From an uncultured Pelagibacteraceae bacterium (lineage in GTDB: Bacteria; Pseudomonadota; Alphaproteobacteria; Pelagibacterales; Pelagibacteraceae), in contig CACIDF010000009.1 of NCBI GenBank assembly GCA_902585365.1, positions 1-34,749 on the forward strand: DNA of 34,749 bases, in the 5' to 3' direction. The notes beneath the pieces are model-generated. The model had not been told where the DNA came from. It made no database searches and saw only the letters and a list, made by a program, of their open reading frames with translations. The position numbers were made by a program, and so were the translations under genes. Below, piece by piece: positions 8,595 through 16,190 of the stretch (the stretch's first letter is position 1; every line of letters begins with the position of its first letter).

Positions 8595-9201
8595 TAATTT
8601 TTAATATTTTATTTATTCTATTTTTAATTAATTCTATATTGTATTTCTTATTTTTAGACGAATCTATTAATAACTTATTCTTATTTTTTTTTAAAATATT
8701 CAAAAATCCATTTTGTACTTTATTATAAAAATTTTTGCTAAAACTGTCGTATTTATTCTTTTTTCCTGAAATATTCTTTTTTATTCTTTTAATTGGCACA
8801 TAATGAAAAAAAGTAAAATTAGGTTTTAGATTACCTAGTATGAAATTGTTTAATTCCTTTATAACTCTTTTATTTATCTTAAAACCATAATGCTGGTACG
8901 CTATGGTTGAGTCTATAAATCTATCAATAAGTATAACTTTTCTATTTAAATATGGCTTAATCAAATTTTCATAATTTTCATTTCTAGCAGCTAAATAAAG
9001 TAACAAATCTGTTTTTTTTTTAAAAGTTGATTTTTTATTTAATATAATATTTCTTATAATTTCTGAATTTTTAGTGCCACCTGGTTCTCTTATTTTTATA
9101 AATTTTATTTTTTTTTTAGATAAGTACTTTGCTACTTCATTGAGATGAAATGTTTTTCCAGACCCATCTATACCTTCGAAAACTATTATTTTCTTATACA
9201 T
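8587..9201 (-). CDS. tmk: Thymidylate kinase
   Basis: Phosphorylates dTMP to dTDP in the cytoplasm. The 204-residue protein has the P-loop FEGIDGSGKT (residues 8-17), REPGGTKNSE near residue 38 (the DR/E-type LID and substrate segment) and DRFIDSTIAYQHYG near residue 92. I start it at the ATG at 9201; a GTG one codon upstream is possible but less likely. The C-terminal third is unusually rich in lysine and asparagine, as expected from the base composition. It overlaps the carboxypeptidase gene by 8 nt and holB by 8 nt. Confidence 0.95.
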   Translation of the reverse strand: MYKKIIVFEGIDGSGKTFHLNEVAKYLSKKKIKFIKIREPGGTKNSEIIRNIILNKKSTFKKKTDLLLYLAARNENYENLIKPYLNRKVILIDRFIDSTIAYQHYGFKINKRVIKELNNFILGNLKPNFTFFHYVPIKRIKKNISGKKNKYDSFSKNFYNKVQNGFLNILKKNKNKLLIDSSKNKKYNIELIKNRINKILKING

Positions 9202-10354
9202 CACCCCAGATAAGATAATTTATAGATTTTATAATTCTAGAAATAACATTGAGTTTTTTTATATCTTCAAATGCATAAACTTTAAATTCATTGATAATTT
9301 CATCCTTATATAAAATTTTTAAAATTCCTAACTCTTGATCCTTTTCTATTGGTGCAAGTATGGGTCCATTGTATTCAATATATGCTTCTAGGTGTTTTTT
9401 TCTAGCTTTTGGAATTGTTTTATATATATCGTTTTTTACGTAAACTTGAACTTTATCTTTTTTACCTAACCATACATCTAAATTGGAAATTTCTTCATCA
9501 GTTTTAGCTATTTGAATTGTATCAAAGTTAGTTAAACCCCATGTTAAAAGTTTTTTTGATTGTCTAGATCTTGAATTTTTAGTTTCAAATCCACTACCTA
9601 CTGCTATTAATCTTCTCTCTCCTTTTTTAATAGAGCTAGCTAATGAATATTTTTCTACAGCAAGGTAGCCGGTTTTAATACCATCAGCACCATAATTTTT
9701 ATACAATAAAGGATTTCTATTTCCTTGCGTAATTGGATCTCCCCCAGTTCGATCCCATGTAAAAGTTTTTTCCTTAAAATAAGAATAATAAACAGGATAG
9801 TTTTTAATTAAATAATTTGACATTAATAGAATATCTTCAACAGTAGAATAATTATCTGGATCATTTATTCCAGAGGAGTTTGTAAAATTAGTATTTGTCA
9901 TTCCGATTTCTGCAGCTTTAGAATTCATCATTATCGCAAATTCTTCCTCCGTACCAGCAACACCTTCCGCTAAAGCAACACAGGCATCATTACCAGATGC
10001 AATTATTATTCCTTTTAATAAATCTTCTATTGATACTTCATCTCCAACCATAATAAACATCGATGAATATCCTGATTGTGAAAGTCTCCATGCATTTTCT
10101 GAAACCATTACTTTGTCATCAAGATTTAGATCCCCACTTTTTAACAAATCAAATACAACTATTGACGTCATTATTTTTGTCATTGACGCAGGATAAATGG
10201 ATCTTTGAATATCTTTTTCATAAAGAATTTCTCCTGACAAATAATCTTGTAAAATTGCAGTTCTAGCGTTTATATCAAAAGCAGAAATAGAGGCATTCGT
10301 TAACCAAAAGTAAGATAAAAAACAATAAAATAAAAATTTTTTAAATTTATCCAT
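9194..10354 (-). CDS. dacA: D-alanyl-D-alanine carboxypeptidase (PBP5/6 type)
   Basis: Low-molecular-weight penicillin-binding protein that trims the terminal D-Ala of peptidoglycan pentapeptides in the periplasm. Active-site motifs counted from the chosen start: Ser57-Met-Thr-Lys60, Ser120-Gly-Asn122 and Lys227-Thr-Gly. A signal peptide covers residues 1-25 (KFLFYCFLSYFWL then ASISA). The last 20 residues form a likely amphipathic membrane anchor. I use the ATG at 10354 because it gives a normal signal peptide; an ATG at 10378 would add eight residues. With the chosen start the gene overlaps rlpA by 8 nt (ATGGATAA). It could be called dacC; the subtype is not resolvable here. Confidence 0.93.
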   Translation of the reverse strand: MDKFKKFLFYCFLSYFWLTNASISAFDINARTAILQDYLSGEILYEKDIQRSIYPASMTKIMTSIVVFDLLKSGDLNLDDKVMVSENAWRLSQSGYSSMFIMVGDEVSIEDLLKGIIIASGNDACVALAEGVAGTEEEFAIMMNSKAAEIGMTNTNFTNSSGINDPDNYSTVEDILLMSNYLIKNYPVYYSYFKEKTFTWDRTGGDPITQGNRNPLLYKNYGADGIKTGYLAVEKYSLASSIKKGERRLIAVGSGFETKNSRSRQSKKLLTWGLTNFDTIQIAKTDEEISNLDVWLGKKDKVQVYVKNDIYKTIPKARKKHLEAYIEYNGPILAPIEKDQELGILKILYKDEIINEFKVYAFEDIKKLNVISRIIKSINYLIWGDV

Positions 10355-11099
10355 TTTTAATAATTTCAATATTTTCAAAGCCTAAGGTTCTTATACTATA
10401 AAATGCCTTTTGTAGAGAATTAATATTATTATAAGGACCTAATATAATTCTATGTGTATTCTTAGAGATAGACAAAATATTCACAATTTGTATGTCTGTT
10501 TCTTTTATTATTCTTTTTTTTAGATCTTTGGCATTTTCAAAAAAGTAAAATTCAGCTACTTTAATTACATATGAAAACTTGCTAACTTTTGTATCTTTTA
10601 CTTTTTCTTTTTTAGATGAGTTTAAATCATTAATACTTATTGTGTCGACTGGAGCTTTATTGGCTACATTTTTTTCTTCTTCAAAAGTTTTGGATTTCTT
10701 TGCTAAAAAAATTGAATTATTTTTAATTTCTTTTATCTCAATATAAGGTTGGTCATAATTTATGTTTAACTCATCTGAAATGCGTTTAGACACAATTGAA
10801 TTATAAAAGTCCAAATTTTTTATTTTTCTTGAAACATTTCCAACTAGAGATTTATTGTTTAAAAGATTGGTAATCTTAACTTTTGTACCTCTAGATAAAT
10901 AGCTATGATGAATATCTAAACTTCTTATATCAATTTTTTTTTTTGTTATTTTATTTTTTATAAGTTCGTCTGAGTAGATTAGTGTAAATCCTTTGTTAAC
11001 ATAAATATTATTGTCATAATTAACTTTTTTATTAACAGTTTCTAATTTACATCCTGAAAATATAAAAAAAATTAAAATTATAAAAATTTTATAATTCAT
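10347..11099 (-). CDS. rlpA: RlpA-like lipoprotein with SPOR domain, degenerate catalytic domain
   Basis: A 250-residue lipoprotein. It has a signal peptide with lipobox FSGC (Cys17), a double-psi beta-barrel domain at about 36-122, a linker, and a C-terminal SPOR domain at about 175-248, which in other proteins binds denuded septal glycan. RlpA enzymes cleave such glycan, but here the catalytic stretch is altered. The usual GERFD reads KKKID at 53-57, so the acidic residue is Lys. His65 remains (HHSYLSRGT). The NDRGPF motif is replaced by VSRKIK near 89-94. It is therefore probably a non-enzymatic septal binding protein. I start at the ATG at 11099; a TTG two codons upstream is an alternative. 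Position between mltB and the carboxypeptidase is typical for alphaproteobacterial rlpA. Confidence 0.8.
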   Translation of the reverse strand: MNYKIFIILIFFIFSGCKLETVNKKVNYDNNIYVNKGFTLIYSDELIKNKITKKKIDIRSLDIHHSYLSRGTKVKITNLLNNKSLVGNVSRKIKNLDFYNSIVSKRISDELNINYDQPYIEIKEIKNNSIFLAKKSKTFEEEKNVANKAPVDTISINDLNSSKKEKVKDTKVSKFSYVIKVAEFYFFENAKDLKKRIIKETDIQIVNILSISKNTHRIILGPYNNINSLQKAFYSIRTLGFENIEIIKNG

Positions 11100-12090
11100 T
11101 TTCAAATTTATTTTTTAGTGTGCACACAGCGATAGCAAATCTTAGAGACCTATTCCATTTCAAAACTCTATCATAATTTGGAAATACCAAATAAGCAGGT
11201 CTTAACTTATTATTATTTTTAACAATATCACTATCAGGTGTTATTACAGCTACTTTGACGTTATCACCTATGTTCAAATTTTCAAATTCTTTAATATATT
11301 TTTTATAATATTTGAATTTTCTTTTATGTTTTATTTTTTTTGCTGAAGTATTTAATAATTTTCTAGGGATATTTTCATTTAACTCAATATTAAAAAAACA
11401 TGGCTCATTTTTTCTCCAACCAATTTTATTTAAATAATTTGCAGCAGAGGCAAAAGAATCTTCAGCTTCTTTTAATTCAATAATCGAATTATTATTATAG
11501 TCTATTGCATAATTAGAGATTGTAGTTGGCATAAACTGAAAATTACCAAAAGCACCAGCCCATGAGCCAAATAAAATGTCTTTATCAACTTTGTTTTGGT
11601 CAATCAACTTCAGTATTGTAATTAATTCATTTGAAAAAAATTCACTTCTCCGTTTGTCGTAACTTAAAGTTGCCAATGATGAAATTATATCCATTTTACC
11701 TAAATACGTACCATAGTTTGTCTCAATACCCATTAAAGCCAGCAAAAGTTCTTTTTCAACTTTAAATTCTTTGTCAACAATATTAATTAAATTTTTATTT
11801 TTTTTATAAATTCTTTTACCTTTTTTGACTTTATCCTTAGATGTTCTTTTTGAAACATAGGTTTTTGTATCTTCATAAAATTCTGGTTGATATCTGTCAT
11901 ACTCAATTACTTTAGGGAGAAAAATTGCATTATTCATGACTGCATCAACGGTTTTTTCTGAAATACCTTCATTAATAGCTTTTTTTTTAAATTCTATAAT
12001 CCAAGAGCTAAATTTTTCATCAGAATTAACCTTGGTAAAAGTTATCAACATTAAAAGTAATGACGAGATTGTAATACTAATTTTTCTCAT
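11089..12090 (-). CDS. mltB: Lytic murein transglycosylase, MltB/SLT_2 family
   Basis: Cleaves the glycan strands of peptidoglycan to 1,6-anhydro products in the periplasm. The 333-residue protein has a signal peptide (residues 1-22, ending VNS), the catalytic Glu123 in ALMGIETNYGTYLG, and the family segment WAGAFGNFQFMPTTISNYA near residue 187. No lipobox is evident, so it is probably soluble or loosely bound. There is no C-terminal peptidoglycan-binding domain, unlike many alphaproteobacterial relatives. It overlaps the rarD-like gene by 14 nt and rlpA by 11 nt, at the head of a wall-related gene cluster. Confidence 0.92.
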   Translation of the reverse strand: MRKISITISSLLLMLITFTKVNSDEKFSSWIIEFKKKAINEGISEKTVDAVMNNAIFLPKVIEYDRYQPEFYEDTKTYVSKRTSKDKVKKGKRIYKKNKNLINIVDKEFKVEKELLLALMGIETNYGTYLGKMDIISSLATLSYDKRRSEFFSNELITILKLIDQNKVDKDILFGSWAGAFGNFQFMPTTISNYAIDYNNNSIIELKEAEDSFASAANYLNKIGWRKNEPCFFNIELNENIPRKLLNTSAKKIKHKRKFKYYKKYIKEFENLNIGDNVKVAVITPDSDIVKNNNKLRPAYLVFPNYDRVLKWNRSLRFAIAVCTLKNKFENEL

Positions 12091-12949
12091 ATAAATTATT
12101 TAAATAAATCAATACGGCAATCCATATTATTATAAAACTAATAAACTTTTCAAAAGAAAATATCTCTCCATAATAAAAGTATCCTAACAAAAATTGAAAG
12201 GTTGGTGTTATATAAAATATCATACCTGTGGGTCCAAGACCAGATAACTCAACACCTTTAACATACAAAAATAGTGGTATAACAGTTATAGGTCCAGCTA
12301 AAACTAATAAAAACATCATTGAAATATTATTTGTAGAAAAATAATTAACCTCAATATTAAATAAATAAATTAGGGCTATAAGTGCAAAAGGGAATATAAA
12401 AAAACTTTCTACCAATAAACCAATATCAGTATCAACTTTAATTAGTTTTCTACAAACATTATATAGTGACCAAGATATAGCAACTGTTAAACCTATCCAG
12501 GGTATAGTCTTAAATTCATATAGCATATAAAATATTGAGCATAAAACTAATATGATTGATAAGATTATTTTAAAATTTAGTTTTTCCTTAAAAAATAAGT
12601 AACCAAAAAAAACACTCATAATAGGCATTATGAAATAGCCAAAACTAGCATTTATAATTTGATTAGTTGAAACTGCATATATCCAAACGGACCAATTTGT
12701 AAGAATTAAAATTGAAGATAAAAATAATATAAATATTTTTTTAGATGATTTTAAAATAATAAGAAACTTTTGCCATTTAAATAAAAAAAAAGTTGTAATT
12801 AATAAAAATATTGTTGTCCATAAACATCTATGTATGACTAATTCGAGCGGACCTACAAAAGATAAAGATCTAAAATAAATTACTCCAATTACACCCCACC
12901 AAAAAGATCCTAAACTACTGAGAATGATACCTTGATTAAATTTTTTCAT
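12077..12949 (-). CDS. rarD: RarD-like EamA-family transporter
   Basis: A 290-residue inner-membrane protein with about ten hydrophobic helices in the two EamA repeats. The N-terminus GIILSSLGSFWWGVIGVIYF and the following PLELVIHRCLW match the RarD (chloramphenicol-sensitive) subfamily, and LSGLGPTGMIFYITPTFQFL near residue 235 is its second-repeat signature. Substrate unknown. I start at the ATG at 12949; a TTG at 12973 would add eight residues. It overlaps mltB by 14 nt and is the first gene of this minus-strand operon. A 14-bp palindrome lies 35 nt upstream of the ATG. Confidence 0.88.
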   Translation of the reverse strand: MKKFNQGIILSSLGSFWWGVIGVIYFRSLSFVGPLELVIHRCLWTTIFLLITTFFLFKWQKFLIILKSSKKIFILFLSSILILTNWSVWIYAVSTNQIINASFGYFIMPIMSVFFGYLFFKEKLNFKIILSIILVLCSIFYMLYEFKTIPWIGLTVAISWSLYNVCRKLIKVDTDIGLLVESFFIFPFALIALIYLFNIEVNYFSTNNISMMFLLVLAGPITVIPLFLYVKGVELSGLGPTGMIFYITPTFQFLLGYFYYGEIFSFEKFISFIIIWIAVLIYLNNLYEKN

Positions 12950-12984
12950 ATAATTATGACTTATTAGGGACAATTACACTTAAA

Positions 12985-12998
12985 ATATCTTAAGATAT
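12985..12998. promoter_or_regulatory. 14-bp perfect palindrome upstream of the rarD-like gene
   Basis: ATATCTTAAGATAT is a perfect inverted repeat without a spacer, in the only non-coding gap between the rarD-like gene and tRNA-Ser. It could be an operator, but in DNA this AT-rich a 14-bp palindrome is only mildly unusual. No regulator is encoded nearby. Confidence 0.25.
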
Positions 12999-13016
12999 AG
13001 TAAAAAACTTATTATG

Positions 13017-13044
13017 TTGTAGAAATATTTTTTTTAAATATAAA
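13017..13044 (+). promoter_or_regulatory. Putative promoter of tRNA-Ser
   Basis: TTGTAG (-35), a 16-bp spacer and TATAAA (-10) end 10 nt before the tRNA-Ser 5' end, so the transcript would have a leader of only a few bases. The -10 is good and the -35 moderate. Confidence 0.45.
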
Positions 13045-13054
13045 TGTCTGGAGT

Positions 13055-13144
13055 GGAGAGATGGCTGAGCGGTTGAAAGCACCGGTCTTGAAAACCGGCA
13101 AAGGGGCAACTCTTTCCTGGGTTCGAATCCCAGTCTCTCCGCCA
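13055..13144 (+). tRNA. tRNA-Ser (anticodon TGA)
   Basis: A 90-base class II tRNA with a long variable arm. The acceptor stem GGAGAGA/TCTCTCC is perfect, the anticodon loop CTTGAAA gives TGA (serine), the T arm has GGTTCGAATCC, and CCA is encoded at 13142-13144. The stop codon of the convergent sdhE gene begins at the very next base, 13145. Confidence 0.98.
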
Positions 13145-13402
13145 TTAAAATTTTTTAAACCTATCAATTATATCTAGCAAATTTTTGTCTTTGATATTAT
13201 CTAATGATTCTTTTTTTTTAAAAGAAATTAATGTTTCATCATCCATATTAACAAACGCGTCTAATATTTTTAATGTATCTTCATTCAACTCGTCTATAAA
13301 AGATTTAACAAAAGCGGTCATTAATATGTCCATTTCTTTTGTGCCTCTATAAGAAGCTCTATAAATAATTTTATTTTTAAGATCTTCTTTATTTTGTGAC
13401 AT
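13145..13402 (-). CDS. sdhE: Succinate dehydrogenase FAD assembly factor SdhE
   Basis: A small cytoplasmic protein (85 residues) of the SdhE/Sdh5 (DUF339) family, which promotes covalent FAD attachment to the succinate dehydrogenase flavoprotein. The conserved motif RGTKEMD (about residues 19-25; RGxxE in the family) is followed by the typical acidic helices ELNEDTLKILDAFVNMDDETL. Divergent pairing with recG is common in alphaproteobacteria. The gene has an unusual site: 16 bp separate its ATG from the recG ATG, and its stop codon directly abuts the CCA end of tRNA-Ser on the other strand. Confidence 0.92.
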   Translation of the reverse strand: MSQNKEDLKNKIIYRASYRGTKEMDILMTAFVKSFIDELNEDTLKILDAFVNMDDETLISFKKKESLDNIKDKNLLDIIDRFKKF

Positions 13403-13418
13403 GGATATATAAGTAATT

Positions 13419-15458
13419 ATGTCTAATTATGAATACTTGTTATCAGATATCAATAAAATTAATGGCATTGGTACCAAAACAGCCAAATTATTTAGAAAAA
13501 AAAATATTAATACAATTTTTGACTTATTATGGAATTTGCCAAGAGATATAATAGATAGAAGTGACTTAAGAAAAATAAATCAACTTCAAATAGGTAAAAT
13601 ACAAACTATATCAGTAAATGTAAGGAAATATAATTTTCCCAGAGTTAGGAATTTACCTAACAGGGTATTATGTGAAGACGAAACAGGAAAATTAGATTGT
13701 ATTTTTTTTAATAGTTACGAAGGATACATCAGGAAAATACTACCTTTAAACTCAAGGGTAATTATAAGTGGTAAAATTAATTTTTATAAAAACAGATATC
13801 AAATTACAAATCCAACATACTTAGGTAATAACATAAATAGTATCAAGAAGGTTGATACAAAATATAGCTTAACAGAAGGATTAAATGAAAAAAAATATAA
13901 CAAAATTATTAGTGAAGTTTTGAATAAAATTCCAGATTTAAATGAATGGTTAAATATAAATATTAGTAATAAATTTGAAAATATAAAATGGAAAGATGCA
14001 ATTATTCAACTACATGATCCAAAAAACTTGAATAAGAAGGGTTCTTTTTACAAAAGATTAGTTTTTGATGAAATTTTATCAAGTTTTTTAATTAATTCTA
14101 AAATAAGAAAATCTGTAAAGAAACTGAAGAAAACTAAAAAAAAATTTAGTTCAAATAACATTGAACATATAACAAACAAAATAGATTTTGAACTAACAAA
14201 GGATCAGTTAAAAGCAATAAATGAAATTAACGATGATTTGAGATCTGAGCAAAAAATGTTCAGACTTTTACAAGGTGATGTAGGTAGTGGAAAAACAATA
14301 GTCGCTTTAACGTCAATTTTAAATGTTATAAAAAGCAAATTTCAGGTTGCTTTTATGGCTCCAACCGAAATATTGGCGCAACAACATTATAACTTAGCTA
14401 AAAGCTTACTGCCTGATAATGTAAAAATTGATATATTAACAAGTAAAACTGATAATAAAATTCGAAAAAAAATTATTAATAATCTTGAAAATCATCAAAT
14501 TGATTTATTAATAGGAACACATTCTTTATTCCAAAATAAAATTAATTACAAAAAATTAGGATTAATTATTATTGATGAACAGCACAAATTTGGGGTAAAA
14601 CAAAGAAAGAAGCTATCTGACAAAGGTGGTAAAAATTGTGATATACTAGTTATGTCAGCAACGCCAATTCCAAGAACTATGATTATGACTATTTTTGGTG
14701 ATATGGATGTTTCAATTATAAAAAGCAAACCTAAAAATCGTAAAGAAATAACTACATTAAGTAAATTAGATAAAAAAATTGAAGAAATATTAGCATTTTT
14801 AAAAAAACAAGTAAAAAATGGAAATCAAATTTTTTGGGTGTGTCCATTGATCGAAGAGTCAAAAAAAGTAGATCATCAATCATCTGTTAGTAGATACGAA
14901 TATTTAAAAAAAAACTTTTCAAATAAAGTTGGTATACTTCATGGAAATTTAGATAAAGATAGAAAAGAAAAAATTTTAAATGATTTTTTAAATAAAAAAA
15001 TCGATATTTTAGTTTCTACAACTGTTATTGAAGTTGGCATAGATTTTCCAAACGCTAATGTAATAGTAATTGAAAATGCAAACAAATTTGGGTTATCGCA
15101 ATTACATCAATTAAGAGGTAGAGTTGGTCGTGGTGATAAAGAAGCCTATTGTATATTAATGTTTAAATCTAACTTGAGCGAGAATGCAAAAAAAAGAATT
15201 AAAATATTAAAAAGCAGTAATGATGGTTTCAAGATATCGGAAGAAGATATGAAGCTAAGAGGCTATGGAGATTTGTTAGGGTTCAAACAAAGTGGAATAC
15301 AAAGTTTTAGAATTGCTGATCCAATACTAAATGAAGATCTTTTTTTTCTGGCTGAGCAAGAAGTTAAAAGAATTGAAGTTACAAATGAAAATATTGATAA
15401 CTATATGCCCTTATTAAAAATGTATGATAGGGCTGATATTTTAAACGACTTAGTTTAA
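13419..15458 (+). CDS. recG: ATP-dependent DNA helicase RecG
   Basis: Branched-DNA translocase that remodels stalled replication forks and recombination intermediates. The 679-residue protein has an N-terminal wedge (OB) domain, then helicase motifs: I GDVGSGKT near residue 287, II IIDEQHKFG near 386, III MSATPIPRT near 412, and VI QLRGRVGRG near 567. Its length is near the usual 680-700. The start is the first ATG. A TATATA hexamer at 13406-13411 ends 7 nt before it and might drive a leaderless transcript. The 3' end overlaps the convergent DUF502 gene by 4 nt. Confidence 0.97.
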   Translation: MSNYEYLLSDINKINGIGTKTAKLFRKKNINTIFDLLWNLPRDIIDRSDLRKINQLQIGKIQTISVNVRKYNFPRVRNLPNRVLCEDETGKLDCIFFNSYEGYIRKILPLNSRVIISGKINFYKNRYQITNPTYLGNNINSIKKVDTKYSLTEGLNEKKYNKIISEVLNKIPDLNEWLNINISNKFENIKWKDAIIQLHDPKNLNKKGSFYKRLVFDEILSSFLINSKIRKSVKKLKKTKKKFSSNNIEHITNKIDFELTKDQLKAINEINDDLRSEQKMFRLLQGDVGSGKTIVALTSILNVIKSKFQVAFMAPTEILAQQHYNLAKSLLPDNVKIDILTSKTDNKIRKKIINNLENHQIDLLIGTHSLFQNKINYKKLGLIIIDEQHKFGVKQRKKLSDKGGKNCDILVMSATPIPRTMIMTIFGDMDVSIIKSKPKNRKEITTLSKLDKKIEEILAFLKKQVKNGNQIFWVCPLIEESKKVDHQSSVSRYEYLKKNFSNKVGILHGNLDKDRKEKILNDFLNKKIDILVSTTVIEVGIDFPNANVIVIENANKFGLSQLHQLRGRVGRGDKEAYCILMFKSNLSENAKKRIKILKSSNDGFKISEEDMKLRGYGDLLGFKQSGIQSFRIADPILNEDLFFLAEQEVKRIEVTNENIDNYMPLLKMYDRADILNDLV

Positions 15459-16069
15459 TTTGATGGGTCTGATGTTCCTGCAGAAACTATAAATTTTGAA
15501 GCTTCTTCGAATGACATATCCAAATAGATCACTTCATCTTTAGGATACATTAGTAAAAATCCACTTGTAGGATTAGGAGTGGTTGGTACAAATACATTGA
15601 TCATTTGCTTGTTGACTTTTTTGCTAATTTCACCATCATTTTCTTTTGTTGCAAACCCAACTGCCCAAGAGCCTTTTTTTGGGTATTCAACTAAAACTAC
15701 GCTTTTTTTATCTTTACCTGTTGAAGTAAAACTTTGTGTCATTTGACCTATTGCAGAATATATGGTTCTCAGAATAGGTATCTTTTTAAATATATCGTTA
15801 ATTAAAGAAACTATTCTTTTTCCAAAAAAAGATAAAGAAATTCCACCAACAATAATTATTATAATAACGGATAATAAAATTTCTAAGCCTGGTATCGAAA
15901 AAGGTAAATAATTATTTGGATTTATTTCATTTGGAAGAAGTTTGGATGAGATTTTAATTAAAAAAATTGTTAAATATAAAGTAAATCCAATTGGTACAAG
16001 AACCACAATGCCAGCTAAAAAATAATTTCTTAATCTAGCCAAAATAGAGATTTTTTTTTTATCAGACAT
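15455..16069 (-). CDS. DUF502 family membrane protein
   Basis: A 204-residue inner-membrane protein of the DUF502 family, of unknown function. It has two N-terminal membrane helices (about 12-36, with the family signature NYFLAGIVVLVPIGFTLYLT, and 58-80), then the conserved IYSAIGQMTQSF near residue 104 and a soluble domain with VLVEYPKKGSWAVGFAT and FVPTTPNPTSGFLLMYP. In alphaproteobacteria it is often found beside recG, as here. Its ATG is one base after the stop of a 25-codon ORF, which suggests translational coupling to it. Confidence 0.85.
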   Translation of the reverse strand: MSDKKKISILARLRNYFLAGIVVLVPIGFTLYLTIFLIKISSKLLPNEINPNNYLPFSIPGLEILLSVIIIIIVGGISLSFFGKRIVSLINDIFKKIPILRTIYSAIGQMTQSFTSTGKDKKSVVLVEYPKKGSWAVGFATKENDGEISKKVNKQMINVFVPTTPNPTSGFLLMYPKDEVIYLDMSFEEASKFIVSAGTSDPSN

Positions 16070-16070
16070 A

Positions 16071-16148
16071 TTAGTTGTAAGATGAATAAATAACGAAAAT
16101 TAATGCGATAATAAACAAAAATAACAATATTTTATTGTTTAAATTCAT
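16071..16148 (-). CDS. Candidate 25-residue single-pass membrane peptide
   Basis: A small ORF directly upstream of the DUF502 gene. It encodes a short polar start (MNLNNK), an uninterrupted hydrophobic stretch of about 15 residues (ILLFLFIIALIFVIY) and a polar tail (SSYN). Its TAA stop is separated by one base from the DUF502 ATG. A TATAAA hexamer ends 6 nt before its ATG. I do not recognise it. It could be a true micropeptide acting with the DUF502 protein, a leader ORF that feeds ribosomes to it, or a chance ORF; the hydrophobic run is partly favoured by T-rich codons. Confidence 0.42.
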   Translation of the reverse strand: MNLNNKILLFLFIIALIFVIYSSYN

Positions 16149-16154
16149 ATATAT

Positions 16155-16160
16155 TTTATA
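16155..16160 (-). promoter_or_regulatory. -10-like hexamer before the micropeptide/DUF502 unit
   Basis: TATAAA on the minus strand ends 6 nt before the micropeptide ATG at 16148. No recognisable -35 is found at the expected distance, so the call rests on position and the hexamer alone. Confidence 0.25.
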
Positions 16161-16190
16161 AATTATCATTAATATAAGAAAATAATTATT

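Noticed and set aside
16120..16140. Inverted repeat AACAATA-TTT-TATTGTT as a terminator for DUF502 or M48.
   Set aside because: It lies upstream of both genes and inside the micropeptide ORF; a 7-bp A/T stem is weak and no U-run is placed properly.
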